Assembly (NCBI GenBank): GCA_902624655.1 | Contig: CACNYJ010000002.1 | Span: 172,814-236,813 of the forward strand | Reading direction: 5' to 3' | DNA from: an uncultured Thiothrix sp. | GTDB lineage: Bacteria; Pseudomonadota; Gammaproteobacteria; Poriferisulfidales; GCA-002705445 | Length of the DNA stretch: 64,000 nucleotides | In this document: positions 48,101 through 57,591 of the stretch, piece by piece | How positions within the stretch are numbered: the stretch's first letter is position 1 | Layout of the letters: the number at the start of each line of letters is the position of its first letter | Made by a program: the position numbers and the translations under genes | The notes under the pieces: generated by a model | Databases searched by the model: none | What the model was told of the DNA's origin: nothing | Seen by the model: the letters and a program-made list of their open reading frames with translations, nothing else

Positions 48101-48985
48101 CTAACTTGTCAATATCCTATTGAGGTCTTTATATTTTTCATAAGTTTTTTCTACTATATCTTCAGGAAGTGCCGGAGCCGGCATTGTATCATTCCATGAT
48201 ATGCTTTTCACGTAATCTCTAATAAATTGTTTATCAAGGCTGACTGGACTAATTCCTTCTTCGTATGATTCTGAAAGCCAAAATCTTGATGAATCTGAAG
48301 TTAAAATCTCATCCATAATAGTTATTTCACCTGTTTCAGAAAGACCAAACTCAAACTTCGTATCTGCTAATATAATATTTTTATCTTTCAGTATTTTTGA
48401 GGCATCTATAAATATTTTTAAACTTATATCCCTTATTGAGATTGAGTTTTCTCTCCCTAAAATCTCTGACATTTTATTAAAAGAAATATTTATATCGTGA
48501 TCGCCTAGTTCTGCTTTAGTTGAAGGGGTAAAAATTAATTCTGGAAGTTTTGAGGCCATTTTCAAATTAGCTGGAAGCTCGATACCGCATATTGAACCTG
48601 AAGATAGGTAATCAGAATATCCTGAACCTATTAAATAGTTTCTTACAATTGACTCTACGGGGAGTGCTTTAAGTTTTTTTACAATTACATAACGTCCTTC
48701 AATTTCGTCATACTCTCTATCTGAAATTTTTAAATCATTAATATTATATTCAGCTATGTGATTACTAATAATGCTACTAAATTTTTTAAACCAAAAATTA
48801 GAAACGTTATTAAGAATAATCCCTTTTTCTGGAATTGGAGTTGGTAAAATTACATCAAAAACTGATATTCTATCTGTTGATACAATTAAAATATGAGAGC
48901 TATCGATTTCATAAATGTCTCTTACCTTTCCCTGATAAATCTTCTTAAGGCTTTTAATATCTGATGTATGCAATATATTTTTCAT
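48101..48985 (-). CDS. purC: Phosphoribosylaminoimidazole-succinocarboxamide synthase
   Basis: ATP-dependent condensation of CAIR with aspartate in purine synthesis. 294 residues, the longer form (E. coli has 237). N-terminal YQGKVRDIYEID and STDRISVFD are the family nucleotide-binding elements; RNYLIGSGYSDY near residue 115 and LADTKFEFG near 202 (SAICAR signature) follow, with LTSDSSRFW near 228. Divergent from purE across a 98-bp AT-rich spacer, so purine genes purC and purEK share one control region. Confidence 0.94.
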   Translation of the reverse strand: MKNILHTSDIKSLKKIYQGKVRDIYEIDSSHILIVSTDRISVFDVILPTPIPEKGIILNNVSNFWFKKFSSIISNHIAEYNINDLKISDREYDEIEGRYVIVKKLKALPVESIVRNYLIGSGYSDYLSSGSICGIELPANLKMASKLPELIFTPSTKAELGDHDINISFNKMSEILGRENSISIRDISLKIFIDASKILKDKNIILADTKFEFGLSETGEITIMDEILTSDSSRFWLSESYEEGISPVSLDKQFIRDYVKSISWNDTMPAPALPEDIVEKTYEKYKDLNRILTS

Positions 48986-49083
48986 AAATTCGAAAATAAA
49001 TGTATAATTAAAACTATATCCACTCTATAGATAGCTATAAATTTCTATATTATAATATCATATTTAAAATCGGGGGTAATGAA

Positions 49084-49578
49084 ATGTCAAAAGACAAAAA
49101 TCCAATTGTTGGAATTGTCATGGGAAGCGATAGTGATTGGCCGATAATGAAGCTTGCTTCAGAAGTGTTAAATGAATTCAATATCACACACGAATCAAAA
49201 ATCGTATCCGCGCACAGAACTCCTGACATGATGTACGAATATGCAGAGACAGCAAAAAATAAAGGCATTAAATGTATAATTGCTGGTGCAGGGGGGGCAG
49301 CTCATTTGCCTGGCATGCTTGCAGCTAAAACTGAGCTACCTATTCTTGGAGTTCCAATACCAACAAAACATTTAGAGGGTAATGACTCTCTTCTATCAAT
49401 AGTTCAAATGCCTAAGGGGATCCCCGTTGCTACTTTTGCAATTGGTGAGCCTGGTGCAGCAAATGCTGCACTCTTTGCAGTTTCAATACTAGCAAATACT
49501 GATAAAGAATTAGAAAAAAAATTATTAGAATTTAGAAAATCACAAGAAGAAAAAATCAAATCAAAAAAATTAAAGTAA
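49084..49578 (+). CDS. purE: N5-carboxyaminoimidazole ribonucleotide mutase
   Basis: Converts N5-CAIR to CAIR. 164 residues. The motifs [14 protein letters not shown], the [14 protein letters not shown] block (catalytic His) near residue 40, and [16 protein letters not shown] near 66 are typical of class I PurE. It has a strong GGGGG ribosome site. A TATAAT at 49051-49056 could be the promoter -10. It is followed 7 bp later by purK. Confidence 0.96.
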   Translation: MSKDKNPIVGIVMGSDSDWPIMKLASEVLNEFNITHESKIVSAHRTPDMMYEYAETAKNKGIKCIIAGAGGAAHLPGMLAAKTELPILGVPIPTKHLEGNDSLLSIVQMPKGIPVATFAIGEPGAANAALFAVSILANTDKELEKKLLEFRKSQEEKIKSKKLK

Positions 49579-49585
49579 TTAAATA

Positions 49586-50707
49586 ATGCAGGAAAAAAAA
49601 TATATTGGCATGTTAGGTGGTGGGCAGCTAGGACTGATGTTTGTGCAAAGCGCACAAAAAATGGGTGAGAAAGTTCTTGTACTTGATCCTGACAAAGATT
49701 GTCCAGCAGGAAAAATAGCAGATAAATTTATAAACGCTGATTACCTAGACTCAAACGCTCTTGAAAAAATAGTAGAAAATTGCGAAATCTGCACCACAGA
49801 ATTTGAGAATATTCCATATAAAACATTAGAGAAATTAGAAGAAAAAATTAATGTATACCCAAATTCAAAAGCATTAAAAATATCGCAAAATAGAATACTC
49901 GAGAAAATTTTTCTGAAAAAATTAAAAATACCTACGACAAACTATTTCGAGATAAATTCACCAGAAAATCTTAAGCCTCTAGAAGAAATAAAAGATTGGC
50001 CTTACATCTTAAAAACAAGTACTTTTGGATATGACGGAAAGGGTCAAGCAATTATTAATAACTATGATGAGCTATTAAGATATTATAAAATTCTAGGGAG
50101 TGAAAATTTTGTCTTAGAAAAAAAAGTAGATTTGAAAATGGAGGTTTCTCAAGTAGCATGTTGCTATGAAAAAGATATAATCCTTCTTCCTATCAGCGAA
50201 AATACTCATATAAATAATATTCTCCATAAATCTAAAGTTCCAGCAAGTATCAAAGATAATGAATCAAAAAAAATTGAAGAAATAACTATATGTATTGCAA
50301 AAAATTTAAATTATAAAGGAATACTGTGTGTAGAATTTTTTATAAGTCAGATGGATGATATTCTAGTAAACGAAATTGCTCCAAGAACTCATAACAGTGG
50401 TCATTATTCTATTGAAGGATGCCATGAGTCTCAATTTGATCATCAGGTGAAGATTTGCAAAAATATGCGGCCTGTTAAGTCAAGCTTAAAATATTCATCG
50501 GTAATGGTTAATTTACTTGGTGAGTTATGGGAAGGTAAAGATATAAATTTCGATGATTTGAAAAAAGACGAGATTTTTTTACACTTGTATAATAAAAAAA
50601 TACCAAAGCAAGGCAGAAAAATGGGGCATTTTACAGTAATTAATGATTCAGTTGATATCGCTAATCAAATAGCTGATGAGGTTTATGCTAAATTAAAAAA
50701 TGAATAA
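49586..50707 (+). CDS. purK: N5-carboxyaminoimidazole ribonucleotide synthase
   Basis: ATP-grasp enzyme that carboxylates AIR with bicarbonate. 373 residues. N-terminal GMLGGGQLGLMFVQSAQKMG, LKTSTFGYDGKGQAI near residue 144, and the active-site NEIAPRTHNSGHYSIEGC block near 264. It forms purEK with the gene before it and overlaps the start of the AcuI-like reductase by 8 bp. Confidence 0.95.
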   Translation: MQEKKYIGMLGGGQLGLMFVQSAQKMGEKVLVLDPDKDCPAGKIADKFINADYLDSNALEKIVENCEICTTEFENIPYKTLEKLEEKINVYPNSKALKISQNRILEKIFLKKLKIPTTNYFEINSPENLKPLEEIKDWPYILKTSTFGYDGKGQAIINNYDELLRYYKILGSENFVLEKKVDLKMEVSQVACCYEKDIILLPISENTHINNILHKSKVPASIKDNESKKIEEITICIAKNLNYKGILCVEFFISQMDDILVNEIAPRTHNSGHYSIEGCHESQFDHQVKICKNMRPVKSSLKYSSVMVNLLGELWEGKDINFDDLKKDEIFLHLYNKKIPKQGRKMGHFTVINDSVDIANQIADEVYAKLKNE

Positions 50708-51689
50708 GAGTTATTACAAATCTTTGAATGTGTCTTATATCAAGGGAAAACATAAACTTGAAATATTAGAAAATAATTTTAGAGAAATTAGAAAAAACGA
50801 GGTTCTAGTAAAAGTAAAGTATTCAAGCCTAAATTATAAAGACGCACTTTCCATAACAGGAAAAACACGTATAACACGAAAAGAAACACTTATACCAGGG
50901 CTAGATTTGTCTGGGATGATTGTAAAAACCAATTCAAAAAAATTCAAAAAGGGAGAAAAGGTTCTAGCGTCAGGGGCTGGCTTGGGTGAATTAATAAATG
51001 GTGGTTTTACTGAATATTCATATGTACCAGAGGATGTTCTTGTTAGAATACCAAAAAATTTAAGCCAAATAGATACAATGCGACTTGGGACAGCTGGTTT
51101 TACAGCTGCAATTGCAATAGAAAAAATGATTTTAAATAAACAAGATAAAGGATCTGGGCCAATTTTAATAACAGGAGCCACAGGTGGAGTAGGAAGTATA
51201 TCGTTAAGCATTTTGAGTAAATTAGGATACGAAACCATTGCCTTAACAAGAAAAAAATCTTCAATAAAATATTTAAAAAGTTTAGGAGCAAATCAGATAT
51301 TACAGTTTGAAAAAAAAATAGATAATAAAATACTTGGTCCAAAGATATTTGGTGGGGCAATTGATAATATTGGTGGAGAAGTTTTAGATTGGATAATCAA
51401 AAGTACAAAAGATAATGGAAATATTGTTTCAATTGGTATGGCATGTGACCCAAATTTAAAAACAACAGTATTTCCACTTATTATGCGAGGTGTAAATATA
51501 CTTGGTATAAGCTCTACAAATTACAAAGGTAATCGCCAAAAAATATGGGATATTTTATCAAACAAGTATAAGCCTAAAAATTTGAATATAATCAATAAAG
51601 AATCAATTGGTTTAAATGATATACCAAAATACTCTAAAAATTTATTACTAGGAAAAAATACTGGGAGAATAATAATTAAAATGTACTAA
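50700..51689 (+). CDS. YhdH/AcuI-type NADPH-dependent quinone/acryloyl-CoA reductase
   Basis: 329 residues, medium-chain dehydrogenase/reductase without catalytic zinc. [19 protein letters not shown] near residue 41, [10 protein letters not shown] near 63 and [15 protein letters not shown] near 95 match the YhdH/YhfP/AcuI branch; the nucleotide loop is [15 protein letters not shown] near residue 157. AcuI detoxifies acryloyl-CoA from DMSP degradation in marine bacteria; whether that applies here is inference. It overlaps purK by 8 bp, so it is co-transcribed with purEK. The stop overlaps that of uvrB by 4 bp. Confidence 0.82.
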   Translation: MNKSYYKSLNVSYIKGKHKLEILENNFREIRKNEVLVKVKYSSLNYKDALSITGKTRITRKETLIPGLDLSGMIVKTNSKKFKKGEKVLASGAGLGELINGGFTEYSYVPEDVLVRIPKNLSQIDTMRLGTAGFTAAIAIEKMILNKQDKGSGPILITGATGGVGSISLSILSKLGYETIALTRKKSSIKYLKSLGANQILQFEKKIDNKILGPKIFGGAIDNIGGEVLDWIIKSTKDNGNIVSIGMACDPNLKTTVFPLIMRGVNILGISSTNYKGNRQKIWDILSNKYKPKNLNIINKESIGLNDIPKYSKNLLLGKNTGRIIIKMY

Positions 51690-53707
51690 CTGACTTTTTC
51701 CTGATTTCCTGATGAAAATACAAATTCCTTAATTTTTTTAATTTCATCTCTAATCTTAGACGCCTCTTCAAATTCTAAATTAGTTGCATGTTCGTACATC
51801 TTTTTTTCGAGACTTTTAATTTTCCTCATAGCAATAGAAGGGCTGATTCCAGAGTATTCTTTTAAAAATTCATTATTAATATATTTTTTTTCTCTTTTAT
51901 TTGATATTTCTGCTTCCATTATATCTGGGATCGATTTACTTACTCCCCTAGGTTTAATATTATTTTCATTGTTATGACTAATCTGTTTATTTCTTCTTCT
52001 TTCGGTTTCCTCCATAGTCCTCTTTATTGAGCCTGTTATTTCATCAGCATATAAAATTGCTTTTCCATTAATGTTTCTAGCTGCTCGGCCAATTGTTTGT
52101 ATTAAAGATCTATCAGAGCGTAAGAAACCTTCTTTGTCGGCATCCAAAATGGCTACTAATGACACTTCTGGTATATCAAGCCCTTCCCTCAAAAGGTTGA
52201 TACCTACTAGAACATCAAATTCTCCAAGTCTTAAACCTCTAATAATTTCCACCCTTTCCACCGTATCAACATCAGAATGAAGGTATTTTACCTTTATGTC
52301 ATGGTCTTGTAAGTAGCTAGTTAAATCTTCCGACATTCTTTTAGTAAGAGTTGTAACCAAAACCCTTTCGTTGGCTTCAACTACCTTTGAGATCTCGCTT
52401 AGTAAATCATCGACTTGCGATTTTGCAGGCCTCACTTCAATTTCCGGGTCAATTAAACCAGTTGGCCTTACAACTTGTTCTACTGTCTGCCCAGATCTTT
52501 TAATTTCATAATCACCTGGAGTAGCTGATACATAAATCATTTGCGGAGATAAAACTTCAAACTCTTCAAACATTAATGGTCGATTGTCTAGTGCTGAGGG
52601 TAGTCGAAAACCAAAGTCAACTAATGTTTGTTTTCTAGATCTATCTCCACGATACATACCCATAAACTGAGGGACAGTAACATGACTTTCATCCATTATC
52701 ATTAATGCATTAGAAGGCATGTAATCAATCAAACAGGGTGGAGCCTCACCTGGATTCCGTCCAGATAGATATCTTGAGTAATTTTCAATTCCTGAACAAT
52801 ATCCAATTTCCTTTATCATCTCCAAATCAAATTTTGTTCTCTCCTCAAGACGCTGTGCCTCAACAAGCTTATTTTGTGACTTAAACTCTTTAAGCCTTTC
52901 TTCGAGCTCTAATCCAATATCGTCAATTGCTTTCAATAAAACTTCTCTAGGAGTAACATAATGTGTTTTAGGATAAATAGTTAATCTTGGTACTACTCGA
53001 ATAACCTCTCCAGTTAAAAAATCAAAGAAACTTAAGCTTTCAATTTCATCTCCAAATAACTCAATTCTCACAGCTTCATTTTCTGAATCAGCTGGATGAA
53101 CATCAATAATATCTCCATTGACTCTAAATGTTCCTCTTTTTAATTCTGTTTGATTACGAGTGTATTGAAGCTCTGCAAGTCTTCTTAAAATTTTTCTTTG
53201 ATCTATCATTTCTCCTCTTGATAAATGAAGAACCATTTCTTGATAAGACTTAGCGTCACCTAGACCGTATATTGAAGATACAGAAGCAACAATAATCGTA
53301 TCTTCTCTTTCAAAAAGCGCTTTTGTTGCTGATAATCTCATTTGTTCAATATGTTCATTTATTGCAGCATCTTTTTCAATATAACTATCTTTTGCAGGAA
53401 CATATGCTTCAGGCTGGTAATAATCATAGTAGGAGACAAAATACTCGACAGCATTATTTGGAAAATATTCCCTCATTTCACCATATAATTGGGCAGCCAA
53501 GGTTTTATTTGGGGCTAGAACAATTGTGGGTCTTTGAATTTTTTCTACAATATTTGCTATAGTAAAAGTTTTACCTGAGCCTGTAACACCTAAAAGAACT
53601 TGTGAATTTAAACCTGATTCAATGCCATCCAAAAGCTTACTTATTGCTGTTGGTTGATCACCAGATGGTTTATAATCAGATATTAATTTAAATTCCTTTT
53701 TATTCAT
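51686..53707 (-). CDS. uvrB: Excinuclease ABC subunit B
   Basis: Damage-verification helicase of nucleotide excision repair. 673 residues. Walker A is [11 protein letters not shown] near residue 40, the beta-hairpin region is [18 protein letters not shown] near 90, DEAD-like is MIMDESHV near 337, followed by [28 protein letters not shown] near 505 and QTIGRAARN near 535. A C-terminal UVR motif (about residues 630-665) binds UvrC. Transcribed alone; divergent from the aminotransferase. I see no clear SOS box in its leader. Confidence 0.97.
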   Translation of the reverse strand: MNKKEFKLISDYKPSGDQPTAISKLLDGIESGLNSQVLLGVTGSGKTFTIANIVEKIQRPTIVLAPNKTLAAQLYGEMREYFPNNAVEYFVSYYDYYQPEAYVPAKDSYIEKDAAINEHIEQMRLSATKALFEREDTIIVASVSSIYGLGDAKSYQEMVLHLSRGEMIDQRKILRRLAELQYTRNQTELKRGTFRVNGDIIDVHPADSENEAVRIELFGDEIESLSFFDFLTGEVIRVVPRLTIYPKTHYVTPREVLLKAIDDIGLELEERLKEFKSQNKLVEAQRLEERTKFDLEMIKEIGYCSGIENYSRYLSGRNPGEAPPCLIDYMPSNALMIMDESHVTVPQFMGMYRGDRSRKQTLVDFGFRLPSALDNRPLMFEEFEVLSPQMIYVSATPGDYEIKRSGQTVEQVVRPTGLIDPEIEVRPAKSQVDDLLSEISKVVEANERVLVTTLTKRMSEDLTSYLQDHDIKVKYLHSDVDTVERVEIIRGLRLGEFDVLVGINLLREGLDIPEVSLVAILDADKEGFLRSDRSLIQTIGRAARNINGKAILYADEITGSIKRTMEETERRRNKQISHNNENNIKPRGVSKSIPDIMEAEISNKREKKYINNEFLKEYSGISPSIAMRKIKSLEKKMYEHATNLEFEEASKIRDEIKKIKEFVFSSGNQEKVS

Positions 53708-53806
53708 TTTTTTAATAAATAATTGTGTTTAACGAAAAATTAGCTATGATTCTAGTTCAGAATATCATAATATCCAAGTAACTTTATATAGTACATTTTA
53801 TAAATA

Positions 53807-54985
53807 ATGAAGATCTCAAAGAGAATCTCAAATACAAAAACATCAGCCACTATTGCAATGAGTATGAAAGCTCGTGAATTAATTGCTCAGGGTAAAGATA
53901 TAATATCATTAAGTGCAGGTGAACCAGATTTCGACACTCCGGAGCATATAAAAAAGGCAGCTATAGAGTCCATTAATGCTGGGAATACAAAATATACTCC
54001 TGTTGACGGCATGTTGGACTTAAAAAAGTCGATTATCAAAAAATTTAAAGACGAAAATAGCTTAGATTATAAAGCTGATCAGATAATAGTGTCTACTGGT
54101 TGTAAACAAAGTATATATAATTTATGCCAAGCGACATTAGATGATGGAGATGAAGTTTTAATACCTGCGCCTTACTGGGTTTCGTATCCTGAGATTGTTA
54201 AACTTTCCGATGCTAAACCTGTTTTTATTGAAACTAATGGTGAAACAAATTTTAAAGTAACTGGTAAAATGATATCTGATCATATAGGTAAAAATACAAG
54301 AATGATTTTACTAAACAGCCCATCGAATCCCTCTGGATTTATATATTCAGAAGACGAGCTAAAAGATATTGGTAGAGTTTTAAAAAAACACCCAAATATA
54401 ATAATTGCTTCCGATGATATTTATGAGCATATAATTTTTAATAAAAGAAAGTTTACGAATATATTAAATGTGTGCCCCAACCTTTTTAATCAAACAGTTG
54501 TTTTAAATGGTGTTTCAAAAGCGTATGCTATGACTGGATGGAGGATTGGATATGCTGCTGGCAATACAGATATTATTGGCGCCATGAAGAAAATTCAGTC
54601 TCAAAGTACTTCCTGCACATGTTCAATCTCACAATCAGCTGCAAAGGCCGCTCTTGATAACGGAAAGTTTAAAGTTGATGATATGGTAAACGAGTATCAA
54701 TCTAGAAATGAGTATCTTCACAATGAGTTAAATACAATAGACGGTGTTGAATATAAAAAACCTGAGGGTTCTTTTTATGCTTTTGTTAATGTTGACGGCC
54801 TAATTAAGAGAATAGATGGTATAAAAGATGATTATGATCTTGCTGAGTATTTTTTGATGAATGCCGACGTCGCCGTTGTTCCAGGTACAGCTTTTGGGTC
54901 AAAAAATCATATTAGAATATCTTTTGCAACAAGTTTTGAAAATCTACAAGAGGCTGTGGAAAGAATAAAAAAAGTTCTAATTTAA
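53807..54985 (+). CDS. Aspartate aminotransferase (class I, alphaproteobacterial AatA-type)
   Basis: PLP enzyme exchanging amino groups between aspartate and 2-oxoglutarate. 392 residues. It shows SLSAGEPDFDTPEHI near residue 36, STGCKQSIYNL near 100, NSPSNPSGF near 170, and the PLP lysine in VLNGVSKAYAMTGWRIGY near residue 235. The whole matches the Igamma aspartate/prephenate aminotransferases of Alphaproteobacteria, so it may also transaminate prephenate. The stop overlaps the DUF3050 stop by 4 bp. Confidence 0.92.
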   Translation: MKISKRISNTKTSATIAMSMKARELIAQGKDIISLSAGEPDFDTPEHIKKAAIESINAGNTKYTPVDGMLDLKKSIIKKFKDENSLDYKADQIIVSTGCKQSIYNLCQATLDDGDEVLIPAPYWVSYPEIVKLSDAKPVFIETNGETNFKVTGKMISDHIGKNTRMILLNSPSNPSGFIYSEDELKDIGRVLKKHPNIIIASDDIYEHIIFNKRKFTNILNVCPNLFNQTVVLNGVSKAYAMTGWRIGYAAGNTDIIGAMKKIQSQSTSCTCSISQSAAKAALDNGKFKVDDMVNEYQSRNEYLHNELNTIDGVEYKKPEGSFYAFVNVDGLIKRIDGIKDDYDLAEYFLMNADVAVVPGTAFGSKNHIRISFATSFENLQEAVERIKKVLI

Positions 54986-55749
54986 TTAGTATTATTTATC
55001 TTTTTTAATACCCCATCCCATAAAAGTATCCTTGCTTCAATAGCTTTAATTGCATATTCTACTGCCTCGTCGAAGATATCTTGGCTATTTTCACAGGTGT
55101 AATTGAATAATTGGATTGATAGCGGACCATGCCTTGAGCTGTCGACTTCAATATGCCTTTTTATGTATAATCTTAGGTTATTATACCTAATATCCTTTTC
55201 ATCTATTTTGCTTAGAATTTTAGAAAACATGTCGGGAATTGTAGTCTCTCTTCCGTAAGTAAATATTGCTGCAATATTTGATAATTTATTTGATTTAATG
55301 CAATTAAAAGTATTCTGTATAAATTTAAAGCTCTCTTTTGGTGCCTCTAACAGATTATGTTCGTGAAGTTCAAATTTCTCGATAAAATTCATAGCATTTG
55401 AACTATCAGCACCGACATCATGCATTGCTGAAACATATAAGTCAAAGTGAGAAAAGTAATTATCATTTTCATCAACATCTGACTCCTCTGAAAAAACAAT
55501 TTCATTTATTAAATGGGCAATACCATTCTTGGAATATTTATTTGGTCTCCACGGATAGGTTGATGGACATATAAAATTTTGCAAGGATTTGACAATACTC
55601 ATAAAATCCCAGACAGCATAAATATGGAACTCCATAAAAATCTTCAGTTCTTCCTGCGTAAAAGTAGCACCTTGTTCAAATAATTTATGAGAATTTAGTT
55701 CTTTTATTTTATCTTGAAGAAATATAAATTTTTTTGTATTTTGATTCAT
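54982..55749 (-). CDS. DUF3050 protein, possible heme-oxygenase-like di-metal oxidase
   Basis: 255 residues, almost all helical. FMEFHIYAVWDFMSIVKSLQ (residues 38-57), NEIVFSEESD near 82 and SHFDLY near 100 identify the DUF3050 family, for which I know no established function. The metal-ligand spacing of heme-oxygenase-like diiron oxidases (HDOs) can be read: Glu40 in helix 1, Glu94-x6-His101, and Asp203-x3-His207. This suggests an iron-dependent oxidase or oxygenase of unknown substrate. Transcribed alone and convergent with the aminotransferase. A 150-bp AT-rich spacer to tRNA-Asn shows no other gene. Confidence 0.7.
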   Translation of the reverse strand: MNQNTKKFIFLQDKIKELNSHKLFEQGATFTQEELKIFMEFHIYAVWDFMSIVKSLQNFICPSTYPWRPNKYSKNGIAHLINEIVFSEESDVDENDNYFSHFDLYVSAMHDVGADSSNAMNFIEKFELHEHNLLEAPKESFKFIQNTFNCIKSNKLSNIAAIFTYGRETTIPDMFSKILSKIDEKDIRYNNLRLYIKRHIEVDSSRHGPLSIQLFNYTCENSQDIFDEAVEYAIKAIEARILLWDGVLKKINNTN

Positions 55750-55880
55750 TTTTTGTAAAGTACATTTATTTTTTTCAAAAATATATATCTACTTTTCTAT
55801 ATATCAATCGAAAATTTTAATTGAAAATAGTTAGGAATATTCAAAAAAAAAATAACATTATGAATATAAAAAAAAATACG

Positions 55881-55886
55881 TATAAT
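55881..55886 (+). promoter_or_regulatory. -10 element of the tRNA-Asn promoter
   Basis: A perfect TATAAT lies 13 bp before the tRNA 5' end, a suitable place for a promoter with a very short leader. The matching -35 region (about 55858-55863, TTATGA) is weak, so only the -10 is confident. Confidence 0.5.
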
Positions 55887-55899
55887 ACTCATTCTATAT

Positions 55900-55975
55900 T
55901 CCCCTGTAGCTCAGTTGGTAGAGCGGGTGACTGTTAATCACTAGGTCGGCGGTTCGAGCCCGTCCGGGGGAGCCA
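55900..55975 (+). tRNA. tRNA-Asn (anticodon GTT)
   Basis: Full cloverleaf: acceptor TCCCCTG (55900-55906) pairs with CGGGGGA (55965-55971), D-arm AGCTCAGTTGGTAGAGC, anticodon loop CTGTTAA with GTT at 55933-55935, T-arm GGTTCGAGCCC, discriminator G and an encoded CCA end (55973-55975). A short T-run follows and coincides with the stop of convergent galU. No integrase or repeated 3' end is nearby, so it is not being used as an attachment site here. Confidence 0.97.
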
Positions 55976-55978
55976 TTT

Positions 55979-56860
55979 TTAATTGATATCAAGGTCTTTA
56001 AGATAAGATTTCAGTTCGCTTGAAATTTCTTGGTGACTTAATCCATACTCAATTGTTGCTTTTAAAAAGCCAAGCTTATTGCCGCAATCGAATCTTTTTC
56101 CTTCAAACTCGTAAGCATATACTTTTTCTTTTTTTATCTGAGTTGCAATAGCGTCTGTGAGTTGGATTTCACCACCAGAACCTTTTTTTGTATTTTCCAA
56201 AATTTCAAAGATCGAAGGTGTTAATATGTACCTGCCAACAACACCCATGTCACTAGGTGCTTCTTTAATTTTTGGTTTCTCAATAATATTGTCTAATTCC
56301 CAATTATTTTTATCATTTTTTGAACCACTAATAATTCCATATTCTTGTAAGAGATCTTTATCTACCTTCTCGATTGCAACTATAGATGACTGCAAATCAT
56401 CATACTTTCTTGACATTTGCGCGAGACAACCATTTTTTTTTGCGAGAATCATATCGTCAGCAAGAATTACTGCAAAAGGATTGTTTCCAACCGCAGATTT
56501 AGCACATAGTACTGCGTGACCAAGTCCTAAAGTTTCATTTTGCCTGATATATATACACTTTACATTCGAAGGTAAAATCTTAATGAGATCTAACTCTTTT
56601 TTTTTATTTTTCTTTTTAAGTTCTGATTCAATTTCATATGCCTTATCAAAATGATTTGGAATACTTAATTTATTTCTTCCAGTAATAAATATTAAGGTTT
56701 CGATTCCAGCTTCTACTGCTTCTTCGGCTGCGTACTGAATAAGTGGTTTATCAACTATTGGTAGCATTTCTTTTGGACTTGCTTTTGTTGCAGGTAAAAA
56801 TCTCGTGCCCATACCAGCAACGGGTAATACAGCTATTTTTATTTTATTTTGTTGACTCAT
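55979..56860 (-). CDS. galU: UTP-glucose-1-phosphate uridylyltransferase
   Basis: Makes UDP-glucose for envelope polysaccharides and glycolipids. 293 residues. The nucleotidyltransferase loop is PVAGMGTRFLPATKASPKEMLPIVDKP near residue 13, followed by FITGRNKLSIPNHFD near 57, ILADDMIL near 136 and VGRYIL near 210. It overlaps the pyrF stop by 1 bp and is the last gene of the rpsA-to-galU minus-strand run. Confidence 0.95.
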   Translation of the reverse strand: MSQQNKIKIAVLPVAGMGTRFLPATKASPKEMLPIVDKPLIQYAAEEAVEAGIETLIFITGRNKLSIPNHFDKAYEIESELKKKNKKKELDLIKILPSNVKCIYIRQNETLGLGHAVLCAKSAVGNNPFAVILADDMILAKKNGCLAQMSRKYDDLQSSIVAIEKVDKDLLQEYGIISGSKNDKNNWELDNIIEKPKIKEAPSDMGVVGRYILTPSIFEILENTKKGSGGEIQLTDAIATQIKKEKVYAYEFEGKRFDCGNKLGFLKATIEYGLSHQEISSELKSYLKDLDIN

Positions 56861-57591
56861 TACTTATCAAAGTTATTTTCAAATTCGTCTTTTATTATTT
56901 TTAAAGAACTAAGTGGGTCATTACTTTGTGTAATAGGTCTACCCACTACAATATAATCAGCACCGTTTTCAGCTGCTTCTTTTGGAGTCATAATTCGCTC
57001 TTGATCATCTTTTAAGCTATCTTTTATTCTTATGCCAGGGCATACGCAAATAAAATCGGATGGTATATTATCTTTTATCAATTTTGCTTCTTCTGCAGAA
57101 CATACAACACCGTTTAATTTTGATTTGTAGCACATAGATGCCATGTGAAGGACTTGTTCACTAATTTCACTTAAAAATCCAATTTCTTTATATTTTTGAT
57201 TATTTAGTGAAGTTAGCACAGTTACACCAAGTAACATTGTATCATAACCATTTTTCCGGAGTTCTTCGGCTGCGTCTATCATCATTGAAGTACCTCCACC
57301 AGCGTGTATATTTGTCATCCAAACTCCAAGCTTTCCTATTGCGCTAATACTTTTTGCTACCGTATTATTTATATCATGAAGTTTTAGATCAAGGAATATT
57401 TTGTATTTTAAATTATGCAATTTTTGAATAATGCTCGGTCCACAATTTATAAATAATTCCAACCCAACTTTCAAATTACACATATCTGGAGATAGCGTTT
57501 TTGCCATCTCTAATGCATCATTTTCGTTTCTATAATCTAGTGCAACTATAACTTTTGGTAATTTTGGTTCTTCAAACGACATAATGGTCAT
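56860..57591 (-). CDS. pyrF: Orotidine-5'-phosphate decarboxylase
   Basis: Last step of UMP synthesis. 243 residues, TIM barrel. VIVALDYRN near residue 15 and the catalytic FLDLKLHDINNTV block near 65 are clear; VCPGIR near 177 and DYIVVGRPIT near 208 bind phosphate. ATG at 57591 or 57582 could be the start. It overlaps lapB by 20 bp, and lapB-pyrF linkage is widespread in proteobacteria. Confidence 0.95.
   Translation of the reverse strand: MTIMSFEEPKLPKVIVALDYRNENDALEMAKTLSPDMCNLKVGLELFINCGPSIIQKLHNLKYKIFLDLKLHDINNTVAKSISAIGKLGVWMTNIHAGGGTSMMIDAAEELRKNGYDTMLLGVTVLTSLNNQKYKEIGFLSEISEQVLHMASMCYKSKLNGVVCSAEEAKLIKDNIPSDFICVCPGIRIKDSLKDDQERIMTPKEAAENGADYIVVGRPITQSNDPLSSLKIIKDEFENNFDK

Noticed and set aside
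53708..53806. SOS box before uvrB
   Set aside because: Contains an isolated GTTC, but no second half at the N7 spacing of alphaproteobacterial LexA sites; only an imperfect GAATAT/ATATCC dyad is seen.
55900..55975. tRNA-Asn as an integration site
   Set aside because: No integrase and no duplicate of the tRNA 3' end are present nearby.
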